The notes under the pieces were generated by a model, which saw only the letters and a list, made by a program, of their open reading frames with translations, was not told where the DNA came from and did no database searches. The translations under genes and the position numbers were made by a program. From positions 1 to 45,926 of the forward strand of contig JAZSAS010000015.1 in NCBI GenBank assembly GCA_045602005.1: a stretch of DNA of 45,926 nt, given 5' to 3'. This document shows positions 22,601 through 30,752 of this stretch, piece after piece (the first letter of the stretch is position 1; each line of letters begins with the position of its first letter). Source of the stretch: UMGS755 sp045602005 (GTDB lineage: Bacteria > Bacillota > Clostridia > UBA1381 > UBA9506).

Positions 22601-23396
22601 GGGTCGTGCCGCCAGAGAGCTTGGCTGGAAAATTGCCACACCGGTTTTCGACGGTGCAAACGAATTTGATATTATGGACACATTGGAACAAGCCGGTCTT
22701 GACCGAGATGGTAAAACCATTCTGTATGACGGCAGAACCGGCGAACCCTTTGATAATCGGGTTACCGTTGGTATTATGTATATCCTGAAACTGGCGCATC
22801 TTGTTGACGACAAGATTCATGCCCGTTCCACCGGCCCCTACTCCCTCGTTACACAGCAGCCTCTGGGCGGTAAAGCACAGTTTGGCGGACAGCGTTTCGG
22901 TGAGATGGAGGTTTGGGCTCTGGAGGCTTACGGTGCCGCTTACACGCTGCAGGAAATTCTGACAGTAAAATCCGATGACATTGTTGGCCGTGTGAAGACT
23001 TATGAATCCATTGTGAAGGGTGACAGTGTTCCAAAACCGGGTATTCCCGAATCCTTCAAGGTATTGATTAAGGAACTGCAATCCCTCTGTCTTGATATTC
23101 GGGCGTTGGATGAAAACATGAACGAAATCCATCTGAAGGATTCTTCCGAGGAGGAAGAAGAATCCTCAATGGGTCTGACCATAAAAGACGACGCTGCTTT
23201 CATTGACATTGACCTTGGCGAAGACGATGAATTTGACGAAGCAGACGGCGATTTTGATGACGGTGACCTTCTCCCCGACGATGAAGAGCTGGAGAGCGAA
23301 CTGGAAGATGACCCGGACGATGATTTAGACGATGAATTCGAGGTTGCTTTAGGCGACGATAAAGACGATTTTGTAGACGATCTTGACTTGCTGTAA
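19638..23396 (+). CDS. rpoB: RNA polymerase beta subunit
   Basis: A 1252-aa beta subunit. Landmarks: VHPIQLGKNVRMSYAKIDEV start; GSSQLSQFMDQLNPLSELTH and KRRLSALGPGG (rifampicin pocket, with wild-type Asp, His and Ser at the resistance positions); ETPEGPNIGLISSL; KISVGDKMAGRHGNKGVIS; and QPLGGKAQFGGQRFGEMEVWALEAYGAA. The last 80 or so residues are an Asp/Glu-rich tail beyond the usual end. GAGGTGAT lies 8 nt before the ATG. It is not preceded by rplJ-rplL as in most Firmicutes, and has its own promoter. Confidence 0.99.
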   Translation: MVHPIQLGKNVRMSYAKIDEVLDMPNLIEVQKDSYQWFLDKGLKEVFHDISPITDYTGNLVLEFIDYKLEDKVKYDVEECKTRDANYASPLKARVRLINKETGEVKEQEIFMGDFPLMTDQGTFIINGAERVIVSQLVRSPGIYYAMEHDKTGKELFSSTVIPYRGAWLEYENDINDILSVRIDRTRKIPITVLIRALGVITDDQILSLFGETEALLNTLEKSASIQSQDEALIEIYKKLRPGEPPAVESARSLLMGLLFDPKRYDLAKVGRFKFNKKLGIAARITGFTAKEPIADPRTGEVLLAADQYISKEVAEQAELAGVNEVILDINGKAIKVFSNRTVTLSEYVDFDCSDMNIHEKVCLNVLNEILEENEDETAIREAISRRIDELIPRHITIDDIFASINYQIGLLYGIGTTDDIDHLGNRRLRCVGELLQNQFRIGLSRMERVVRERMTIQDLDVVTPQALINIRPVVATIKEFFGSSQLSQFMDQLNPLSELTHKRRLSALGPGGLSRDRAGFEVRDVHHSHYSRMCPIETPEGPNIGLISSLSTYARINEYGFIEAPYRRVDKETGTATDEIIYMTADIEDQYIIAQANEALDENGKFVSKKVAARYKDDILEVEASQIDFMDVSPKQVVSVATAMIPFLENDDANRALMGANMQRQAVPLLKTQSPIIGTGMEYKAAKDSGVVVLAKEDGVIAKVCGDEIVIKNKKGELSNYKLIKFTRSNQGTCINQKPIVKQGDKVKKGDIIADGPSTDQGEIALGKNILIGFMTWEGYNYEDAMLISEKLVRDDVLTSIHIEEYECEARDTKLGAEEITRDIPNVGEDALKDLDERGIIRIGAEVRSGDILVGKVTPKGETELTAEERLLRAIFGEKAREVRDTSLRVPHGEAGIIVDVIVFDREKGDELPPGVNQLVRCYIAQKRKISVGDKMAGRHGNKGVISRILPEEDMPFLPDGTPLEIVLNPLGVPSRMNIGQVLEVHLGRAARELGWKIATPVFDGANEFDIMDTLEQAGLDRDGKTILYDGRTGEPFDNRVTVGIMYILKLAHLVDDKIHARSTGPYSLVTQQPLGGKAQFGGQRFGEMEVWALEAYGAAYTLQEILTVKSDDIVGRVKTYESIVKGDSVPKPGIPESFKVLIKELQSLCLDIRALDENMNEIHLKDSSEEEEESSMGLTIKDDAAFIDIDLGEDDEFDEADGDFDDGDLLPDDEELESELEDDPDDDLDDEFEVALGDDKDDFVDDLDLL

Positions 23397-23461
23397 AGCC
23401 ACCTGTTAACGAACGAGCCGCAACGACATGCGGCAAAAATTTCAGAATGGAGATGAATCGG

Positions 23462-26400
23462 TTGTCTGAAAATTCATTTGAAGCAATTAAAATCGGTCTG
23501 GCATCACCGGAAATGATTGGTGTGTGGTCCAGAGGCGTAGTGAAAAAACCGGAAACCATCAACTACAGAACCTTAAAAGCCGAGCGGGACGGTTTGTTCT
23601 GCGAACGGATTTTTGGCCCACAAAAGGACTGGGAATGTCACTGTGGAAAATATAAACGCATTCGCCACAAGGGCATTGTGTGTGACCGTTGCGGCGTTGA
23701 AGTAACCCGTTCCCGTGTGCGCCGCGAACGCATGGGTCACATTGAATTGGCTGCACCTGTTTCTCACATCTGGTACTTTAAGGGTATTCCCACCCGTATG
23801 GGTCTGCTCCTTGATATGACACCCAGAATGCTGGAGAAAGTTCTGTATTTCGCATCTTATGTTGTCATTGAACCCGGTGCCCGTACAGAGCTGCAGAAAA
23901 AACAGATTCTTTCTGAAAAAGAATATCGTGAATTTTCTGAAAAATATGGTGACAGATTCCGTGCTGCCATGGGTGCTGAAGCCATTAAAGAGCTGTTGCA
24001 GGAAATTGACCTTGAGGAACTGTCTAAAGAACTGAAGCTGGATTTAGAGGGTGCTACAGGCCAGAAAAAAGTGCGCCTGTTAAAGCGTCTTGAGGTTGTG
24101 GAATCCTTCCGTCTTTCCGGCAACAAACCGGAATGGATGATTCTGGATGTTATTCCGGTTATTCCGCCTGACTTGCGTCCTATGGTGCAGCTGGACGGTG
24201 GCCGTTTTGCAACCTCTGATTTAAACGATTTGTATCGCCGTGTGATTAACCGGAACAATCGTTTAAAGAGATTGTTAGATTTAGGCGCACCCGAAATAAT
24301 TGTCCGCAACGAAAAAAGAATGCTGCAAGAGGCTGTTGATGCTTTGATTGACAACGGCCGCAGAGGCCGTCCTGTTACAGGTCCCGGTAACCGTCCCTTA
24401 AAGTCCCTGTCTGATATGTTAAAGGGAAAACAAGGTCGTTTCCGTCAGAACCTGTTAGGTAAGCGTGTTGACTACTCCGGCCGTAGCGTTATCGTTGTAG
24501 GCCCTGAGCTGAAGATTTATCAGTGCGGTCTGCCGAAGGAAATGGCCATTGAGCTGTTTAAACCATTTGTTATGAAAAAGCTGGTCAACGACGGACTGGC
24601 TCACAATATTAAAAGTGCAAAGCGCATGGTTGAGCGTGTGAAACCTGAGGTGTGGGACGTTTTAGAGGAAGTTATCAAAGAACATCCCGTTCTTTTAAAC
24701 CGTGCACCAACCCTGCACAGACTGGGTATTCAGGCTTTTGAGCCGGTGTTGGTTGAAGGCCGTGCTTTAAAACTGCACCCCTTGGTATGTACCGCATACA
24801 ATGCTGACTTTGACGGCGACCAAATGGCTGTTCACGTGCCCCTCTCCCCCGAAGCACAGGCAGAAGCACGGTTCCTGATGCTCTCTGCTAACAACCTGCT
24901 CAAACCTCAGGATGGACGACCCGTTACTGTTCCCACGCAGGATATGGTATTGGGTGCTTATTACCTGACTATTGATAATGCAGAGGAACCCGGAACCGGC
25001 AAAACCTTCTTTAACACCAACGAGGCCATTCTGGCTTATGCCAATGGCGTTGTTGGTATTCACGCACCCATCAAGGTTTGCGTGCAGAAGGAAGTTGACG
25101 GCGTGATGCACGAAGGCATGATTGATGCCACCGTGGGCCGTTTGATTTTCAACGAGGCTGTTCCGCAGGATTTAGGTTTTGTTGACAGAACCAATCCGGA
25201 AAACCTTCTTAAGCTGGAGGTTGATTTCCTGACCACCAAGAAAGAACTTGGAAAAATTGTTGACAAGTGCATTCGTGTTCATGGACTAACTAAAACCGCT
25301 GAGGTTTTAGACCGGATTAAGTCTTTGGGTTATAAATACTCCACCCAGGGTGCCATCACCGTTAGTGTCAGCGACATGAAGGTGCCGGAAGCCAAAACTC
25401 AGTATCTGGCCGAGGCTGAAGAAGCTGTTGATAAAATCACAAAGAAATATAAACGTGGTTTGATTTCTGACGAAGAACGTTATAACATGGTTATTAAAAC
25501 CTGGAACGAAACCAATGATAAAGTTACCAAGGCTTTGATGGATAATCTGGATAAATTCAACCCGATTTACATGATGGCACACTCCGGAGCCCGTGGTAGC
25601 CAAAACCAGATTCGTCAGCTGGCAGGTATGCGTGGCTTGATGAACGATACCTCCGGTAAAACCATTGAAATCCCCATTCGTGCTAACTTCCGTGAAGGTC
25701 TTAACGTTTTGGAATACTTCATCTCCTCTCACGGTGCAAGAAAGGGTCTGGCTGATACCGCACTGCGTACCGCCGACTCTGGTTATCTGACCCGTCGTCT
25801 GGTTGATGTCAGCCAGGAGGTTATCATTCGTGAGGATGATTGCGGCACCGACAAGGGTATTGAGGTCTTTGATATTCGTGACGGCAAAGAGCTGATTGAA
25901 GGTCTGTTCGACCGCTTAAACGGACGTTATGCCTTAGAAGACATTGTCCATCCCGAAACCGGAGAGGTCATTGTTCCGGCTAACACACTGATTACCGAAG
26001 CACTGGCTAAAAAAGTGGTTGATGCAGGGGTTCAGCGTGCTGTCATTCGTTCTGTTCTCACCTGTAAGGCAAAAGTGGGAATCTGTGCTAAGTGTTACGG
26101 TTCCAACCTTGCTAGCGGCGATACGGTTCCTGTGGGTGAAGCTGTTGGTATTATCGCAGCTCAGTCCATCGGTGAGCCTGGTACACAGCTGACCATGAGA
26201 ACCTTCCACACCGGCGGTGTTGCAACGGCTGATGATATCACACAGGGTCTGCCCCGTGTTGAAGAACTCTTTGAAGCCAGAAAGCCAAAAGGTCTGGCAA
26301 TCATTGCAGAAATCGGCGGTAAGGTAGCTATTGTTGAAAATAAGAAAAAACGTGAAATTGTTATCACTGATGATGAAATTGGTGATGCTAAGACATACCT

Positions 26401-27061
26401 CATTCCCTACGGTTCCAGAATCAAGGTGGCTGAGGGTGATATCGTGACAAAGGGTGACGAATTAACAGAAGGTAGCGTTAATCCCCACGATATTCTGCGT
26501 ATTAAGGATGTTTCCGCTGTTCAGCAGTATTTGATTCAGGAAGTTCAGCGAGTTTACCGTCTCCAGGGTGTTGACATCAACGACCGTCACATCGAGGTCA
26601 TTGTCCGTCAGATGCTGCGGAGAGTTAAAATTGAAGAACCCGGCGATACCAATTTCTTGGCAGGCTCACTGGTTGATATCAACGAGTTCGAGGCAACCAA
26701 TGCAGAACTCTGTGAAAAGGGTCTTCAGCCTGCAACCTGCACAAGAATCATTCTGGGTATCACCAAGGCATCACTGACAACAGATTCCTTCCTGTCGGCA
26801 GCTTCCTTCCAGGAGACCACCCGTGTCCTGACCGAGGCAGCTACCAAGGGTAAGATTGACCCGCTGGTTGGTCTTAAGGAAAATGTTATCATCGGTAAGC
26901 TGGTTCCTGCCGGCACCGGTATGCCCAAGTATCAGAACACCGGAATCGACCGTCCTGTTTCTGCTGAGGCAGAAGAGGCATACAACTCCTTCATCTTAGA
27001 TAATAGCGACTATATCGGTTCAAACATTGTTCCTGAACAGGGCGAAGCAGAAAACGAATAA
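23462..27061 (+). CDS. rpoC: RNA polymerase beta' subunit
   Basis: A beta' subunit of about 1199 aa. It has the N-terminal zinc site CHCGKYKRIRHKGIVCDRCG, the clamp, the catalytic NADFDGDQM (residues 447-455, three Mg-binding aspartates), the bridge/trigger region and a second zinc site (CKAKVGICAKCYG). Start choice: an ATG exists at 23447, but it has no ribosome-binding site. GGAG at 23449-23452 is placed 9 nt before a TTG at 23462, and starting there gives MSENSFEAIKIGLASPEMIG, the normal family N-terminus. The gap to rpoB is 65 bp. Confidence 0.98.
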   Translation: MSENSFEAIKIGLASPEMIGVWSRGVVKKPETINYRTLKAERDGLFCERIFGPQKDWECHCGKYKRIRHKGIVCDRCGVEVTRSRVRRERMGHIELAAPVSHIWYFKGIPTRMGLLLDMTPRMLEKVLYFASYVVIEPGARTELQKKQILSEKEYREFSEKYGDRFRAAMGAEAIKELLQEIDLEELSKELKLDLEGATGQKKVRLLKRLEVVESFRLSGNKPEWMILDVIPVIPPDLRPMVQLDGGRFATSDLNDLYRRVINRNNRLKRLLDLGAPEIIVRNEKRMLQEAVDALIDNGRRGRPVTGPGNRPLKSLSDMLKGKQGRFRQNLLGKRVDYSGRSVIVVGPELKIYQCGLPKEMAIELFKPFVMKKLVNDGLAHNIKSAKRMVERVKPEVWDVLEEVIKEHPVLLNRAPTLHRLGIQAFEPVLVEGRALKLHPLVCTAYNADFDGDQMAVHVPLSPEAQAEARFLMLSANNLLKPQDGRPVTVPTQDMVLGAYYLTIDNAEEPGTGKTFFNTNEAILAYANGVVGIHAPIKVCVQKEVDGVMHEGMIDATVGRLIFNEAVPQDLGFVDRTNPENLLKLEVDFLTTKKELGKIVDKCIRVHGLTKTAEVLDRIKSLGYKYSTQGAITVSVSDMKVPEAKTQYLAEAEEAVDKITKKYKRGLISDEERYNMVIKTWNETNDKVTKALMDNLDKFNPIYMMAHSGARGSQNQIRQLAGMRGLMNDTSGKTIEIPIRANFREGLNVLEYFISSHGARKGLADTALRTADSGYLTRRLVDVSQEVIIREDDCGTDKGIEVFDIRDGKELIEGLFDRLNGRYALEDIVHPETGEVIVPANTLITEALAKKVVDAGVQRAVIRSVLTCKAKVGICAKCYGSNLASGDTVPVGEAVGIIAAQSIGEPGTQLTMRTFHTGGVATADDITQGLPRVEELFEARKPKGLAIIAEIGGKVAIVENKKKREIVITDDEIGDAKTYLIPYGSRIKVAEGDIVTKGDELTEGSVNPHDILRIKDVSAVQQYLIQEVQRVYRLQGVDINDRHIEVIVRQMLRRVKIEEPGDTNFLAGSLVDINEFEATNAELCEKGLQPATCTRIILGITKASLTTDSFLSAASFQETTRVLTEAATKGKIDPLVGLKENVIIGKLVPAGTGMPKYQNTGIDRPVSAEAEEAYNSFILDNSDYIGSNIVPEQGEAENE

Positions 27062-27068
27062 TTTTATA

Positions 27069-27097
27069 TTGACACTTTGTCCAAACTATGATATAAT
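27069..27097 (+). promoter_or_regulatory. Consensus promoter of the str block (L7Ae-like, rpsL, rpsG, fusA)
   Basis: TTGACA (27069-27074), 17 nt, TATAAT (27092-27097), perfect at both boxes and only 8 bp after the rpoC stop. The str genes therefore do not depend on rpoBC read-through. Confidence 0.9.
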
Positions 27098-27185
27098 AAT
27101 TTAGTATGCATGCGCCGGCGGATTTTATCCGTCGGTGCAAAATACGGTCAGGCACTGCCCTGCACCGCACTACGGAGTGAAAAAA

Positions 27186-27428
27186 ATGGATGGCGACCTG
27201 AAAGGCCAACGTCTTTTTATTGGAATTAAACAATCAACTGAGGCTGTGACAACCGGGCAGGTTGCAAAAGCCTATGTAGCACAGGATGCAGCACCTCATG
27301 TGCGTGAGCCCTTTGAGAGCTTGTGCCGTGAAAAGCTGGTCCCCATCACTTATTTTGATACAAAGCAACAGTTAGGGCGCGCCTGCGGCATTGACGTAGG
27401 GGCGACTTGTGCCGTTGTTTTGATATAA
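27186..27428 (+). CDS. L7Ae/L30e-like putative ribosomal protein (YbxF type)
   Basis: An 80-aa protein of the L7Ae/L30e/S12e fold: LFIGIKQSTEAVTTGQVAKAYVAQDA, then LCREKLVPITYFDTKQQLGRACGIDVGATCAVVL, with the conserved LGxACGI segment that contacts kink-turn RNA. Its place between rpoC and rpsL is the same as Bacillus ybxF. The ATG at 27186 follows ACGGAGTG; the frame is open to 27135 but without a start signal. Probably binds K-turn RNA on the ribosome or in leaders. Confidence 0.9.
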   Translation: MDGDLKGQRLFIGIKQSTEAVTTGQVAKAYVAQDAAPHVREPFESLCREKLVPITYFDTKQQLGRACGIDVGATCAVVLI

Positions 27429-27486
27429 TTTGCAGGGAGAATTCTGCCTGCTTTTAACATGACATCAGAAAGGAGGAAATCAGTTC

Positions 27487-27900
27487 ATGCCAACCTTTAA
27501 CCAGCTTGTGAGAAAAGGTAGAGAAACATCAGTGAAAAAGTCAACGGCTCCTGCTCTTTTGAAGGGCCTCAACACACTGAAAAAGAAAACTACCGACACC
27601 CATTCGCCTCAAAAGCGTGGCGTTTGTACCTCAGTTAAGACCATGACGCCGAAAAAGCCGAACTCCGCACTGCGTAAGCTTGCCAGAGTACGTCTTACAA
27701 ACGGCATCGAGGTATCGGCTTATATCCCCGGTATCGGTCACAATCTGCAGGAACACAGCGTTGTGCTGATTCGTGGCGGCAGAGTTAAGGATTTGCCTGG
27801 TGTTCGTTATCACATCATTCGTGGTACCTTAGATACCGCCGGTGTTGCAAACCGCATGCAGGGCAGATCAAAGTACGGTGCGAAGCGTCCTAAGAAATAA
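27487..27900 (+). CDS. rpsL: 30S ribosomal protein S12
   Basis: A 137-aa protein. PTFNQLVRKGRE start, TPKKPNSALRKLARVRL and RGGRVKDLPGVRYH loops at the decoding centre, with wild-type lysines at the two streptomycin-resistance positions. AAAGGAGG lies upstream of the ATG. Confidence 0.99.
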   Translation: MPTFNQLVRKGRETSVKKSTAPALLKGLNTLKKKTTDTHSPQKRGVCTSVKTMTPKKPNSALRKLARVRLTNGIEVSAYIPGIGHNLQEHSVVLIRGGRVKDLPGVRYHIIRGTLDTAGVANRMQGRSKYGAKRPKK

Positions 27901-27987
27901 TAACGCATTCGCAATCAAATCACATCTGTGCTGGTACCGGAACGAAAAGAACTGATTTGTTTCTTTTGTATTTGGACTGTGCACAAA

Positions 27988-28002
27988 CGGCCAAACCGGC
28001 CG
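27988..28002 (+). promoter_or_regulatory. GC-rich hairpin in the rpsL-rpsG spacer
   Basis: CGGCC/GGCCG around AAACC, about 30 nt before the rpsG ribosome-binding site in an unusually long 145-nt spacer. In E. coli the rpsL-rpsG spacer binds S7 for autoregulation, so this may play a similar part (inference). Confidence 0.35.
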
Positions 28003-28045
28003 AGTACCTGTGATTTCATTCAAATTAATGAAGGAGGGAAGAAAA

Positions 28046-28516
28046 GTGCCAAGAAGAGGTTTTATCGCAAAAAGAGAGGTACTGCCCGATCCGCTGTACG
28101 CAAGTACGGTTGTTACCCGTTTGATCAACAACATTATGCTAGACGGTAAAAAGGGTGTAGCTCAAAAGATTGTATACGGTGCTTTCGACATTGTCAAAGA
28201 AAAAACCGGCAAGGAACCGCTGGAAGCTTTCAAGCAGGCTATGGACAACATCATGCCTGTATTGGAGGTTAAGGCTCGCCGTGTCGGTGGTGCAACCTAT
28301 CAGGTGCCCATGGAGGTGCGTCCTGAACGTAAACAGACTTTGGGTCTGAGATGGTTAACACTGTATAGCCGTCAGAGAAGCGAAAAGACCATGAAAGAGC
28401 GCTTAGCCGCTGAAATCATGGACGCTATGAACGGCACCGGTGCTTCTGTTAAAAAACGTGAAGACACCCATAAGATGGCAGAAGCCAACAGAGCATTTGC
28501 ACATTACAGATGGTAA
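28046..28516 (+). CDS. rpsG: 30S ribosomal protein S7
   Basis: A 156-aa protein from a GTG start (28046) with AAGGAGGG 8 nt upstream; this gives the standard PRRGFIAKREVLPDPLY start and the exact family length. A longer frame from 28010 is rejected. It contains RVGGATYQVPMEVRPER and ends MAEANRAFAHYRW. Primary 16S rRNA 3'-domain binder. Confidence 0.98.
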   Translation: MPRRGFIAKREVLPDPLYASTVVTRLINNIMLDGKKGVAQKIVYGAFDIVKEKTGKEPLEAFKQAMDNIMPVLEVKARRVGGATYQVPMEVRPERKQTLGLRWLTLYSRQRSEKTMKERLAAEIMDAMNGTGASVKKREDTHKMAEANRAFAHYRW

Positions 28517-28570
28517 ACATCTGGTTTGTAAACAGATAATAATTCGAATTTCGAAGAAAGGAGGAAGATT

Positions 28571-30652
28571 GTGGCAAGAGAATTTCCTTTGGAAAGAACA
28601 AGAAACATTGGTATCATGGCTCACATTGATGCTGGTAAAACAACCACTACAGAGCGTATTCTGTTCTACACCGGTCGTATCCATAAGATTGGCGAAACCC
28701 ATGAGGGTGCTTCTCAGATGGACTGGATGGAGCAGGAGGCAGAACGTGGTATTACCATCACCTCTGCGGCTACCACCGCACAATGGAAGAACCATAGAAT
28801 CAATATTATTGATACACCCGGTCACGTTGACTTTACTGTTGAAGTTGAGCGTTCACTTCGTGTCCTCGATGGCAGTGTAACAGTTTTCTGTGCTAAGGGT
28901 GGTGTTGAACCGCAATCTGAAACAGTTTGGCGTCAGGCAGACAACTATAAAGTTCCCCGTATGGCTTATGTAAATAAGATGGATATTATGGGTGCAGACT
29001 TTTATAACGTTGTTGATATGATGAAGACCCGCCTGCATTGTAATGCAGTGCCCATTCAGCTGCCAATCGGTGCTGAGGACACATTTAAAGGCATTATTGA
29101 CCTGATCAATATGAAAGCATATGTATATTACGATGACCTTGGAAAAGATATCCGCGAGGAAGATATTCCTGCAGATATGGCTGACAAGGCTGAAGAATAT
29201 AGAAGTGCTCTTCTTGAATCTGTCGCTGAAACCAGTGAAGAACTGATGGAAAAATATTTAGAGGGTGAAGAACTGACGGAGGCAGAAATCAAAAAGGCAA
29301 TTCGTCAGGCAACCATTGCAAACGAAATGGTGCCCGTTCTCTGCGGTACTTCTTATAGAAATAAGGGTGTTCAGAAGCTTCTGGATGCTGTCGTAGAGTA
29401 TATGCCCTCCCCCATCGACATTCCTGCTATCCGTGGTATCAATGAAGATGGCGAAGAGGTTGAAAGTCCTTCTTCTGATGATGCGCCGTTTGCAGCGCTG
29501 GCATTTAAGATTATGACTGACCCCTTCGTTGGTAAGCTTTGCTTCTTCCGTGTGTATTCCGGTACACTGGACGCAGGCTCACACATCTTAAACTCCACTA
29601 AGGATAACAAGGAACGTATCGGTCGTATCCTGCAGATGCATGCGAATGACAGAAAGGATATTGACAAGGTTTACTCCGGTGACATCGCCGCTGCTGTTGG
29701 TCTTAAGAATACCACCACCGGTGACACACTGTGTGATCCCGGTCATCCGATTATTCTGGAGTCTATGGAGTTCCCCGACCCGGTTATCCGTGTCGCTATC
29801 GAACCCAAGACCAAGGAAGGTCAGGAAAAAATGGGCATCGCTCTGGCAAAGCTTGCTGAAGAAGATCCCACATTCCAGACCTACACCGATGAAGAAACCG
29901 GTCAGACCATCATCGCTGGTATGGGTGAGTTGCATCTGGAAATCATTGTTGACAGACTGTTGCGTGAGTTTAAGGTTGAGGCTAACGTTGGTAAACCTCA
30001 GGTATCTTATAAAGAAACCATCCGCAAGCCTGTTGACGTTGAAAACAAATATGCAAGACAGTCCGGTGGTAAGGGTCAGTATGGTCATGTTCTCATGAAG
30101 GTTGAACCCTTAGAAGCTGGCAGTGGCTACGAATTTGTCAACAAAATTGTCGGTGGTGCCATTCCCAAGGAATACATCCCCGCTGTTGATGCCGGTGTTC
30201 AGGGCGCAATGCTGTCCGGTGTGCTGGCAGGCTACAATGTAGTTGACGTTCGTGTTACACTGTATGACGGTTCTTATCACGAAGTTGACTCTTCTGAAAT
30301 GGCGTTTAAAATTGCCGGTTCTATGGCATTTAAAGACGCATGCCGGAAGGGTGACCCCGTGCTGAAGGAGCCCATCATGCAGGTTGACGTTATTGTTCCT
30401 GAGGAATACATGGGCGACGTTATGGGTGACTTAAACTCCCGTCGTGGTCAGATTCAGGGCATGGAGGCTCGTCCTGGTGCACAGGCAATTTCTGCTTTTG
30501 TTCCTCTGTCTGAGATGTTTGGTTATGCAACCGACCTGCGTTCAAGAACACAGGGGCGTGGTCAGTATACCATGCAGCCCAGTCACTACGAGGAAGTGCC
30601 TAAGAGCATTCAGGAACAGATTATCACCTCTAGAACCAAAAAAGAGGCATAA
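28571..30652 (+). CDS. fusA: Elongation factor G
   Basis: A 693-aa translocase GTPase with a GTG start after AAGGAGGAAG. G1 is AHIDAGKTTTTER, G2 is RGITITSAA, G3 is DTPGHVDF, G4 is NKMD. Domain IV with GGKGQYGHV and the end domain with RRGQIQGMEARPGAQAI are also present. Full length with no sign of a paralogue-type deletion. Confidence 0.99.
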   Translation: MAREFPLERTRNIGIMAHIDAGKTTTTERILFYTGRIHKIGETHEGASQMDWMEQEAERGITITSAATTAQWKNHRINIIDTPGHVDFTVEVERSLRVLDGSVTVFCAKGGVEPQSETVWRQADNYKVPRMAYVNKMDIMGADFYNVVDMMKTRLHCNAVPIQLPIGAEDTFKGIIDLINMKAYVYYDDLGKDIREEDIPADMADKAEEYRSALLESVAETSEELMEKYLEGEELTEAEIKKAIRQATIANEMVPVLCGTSYRNKGVQKLLDAVVEYMPSPIDIPAIRGINEDGEEVESPSSDDAPFAALAFKIMTDPFVGKLCFFRVYSGTLDAGSHILNSTKDNKERIGRILQMHANDRKDIDKVYSGDIAAAVGLKNTTTGDTLCDPGHPIILESMEFPDPVIRVAIEPKTKEGQEKMGIALAKLAEEDPTFQTYTDEETGQTIIAGMGELHLEIIVDRLLREFKVEANVGKPQVSYKETIRKPVDVENKYARQSGGKGQYGHVLMKVEPLEAGSGYEFVNKIVGGAIPKEYIPAVDAGVQGAMLSGVLAGYNVVDVRVTLYDGSYHEVDSSEMAFKIAGSMAFKDACRKGDPVLKEPIMQVDVIVPEEYMGDVMGDLNSRRGQIQGMEARPGAQAISAFVPLSEMFGYATDLRSRTQGRGQYTMQPSHYEEVPKSIQEQIITSRTKKEA

Positions 30653-30672
30653 GGAAAAGTTTTGTAAAATAC

Positions 30673-30701
30673 TTGATTTTTCCTGAAAAATTTTGTACAA
30701 T
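30673..30701 (+). promoter_or_regulatory. Promoter of tuf
   Basis: TTGATT (30673-30678), 17 nt, TACAAT (30696-30701), between fusA and tuf. It gives extra EF-Tu independently of fusA. Confidence 0.78.
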
Positions 30702-30752
30702 ATTATTATTAAATTAAAATTTATTAAATTTAAAAAATAGGAGGCTAATCTA

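Noticed and set aside
22197..23132. A 311-codon minus-strand frame inside rpoB, and a similar 288-codon frame inside tuf (30864-31730)
   Set aside because: Both are antisense shadows of highly biased coding sequences; neither has a ribosome-binding site or a recognisable domain.
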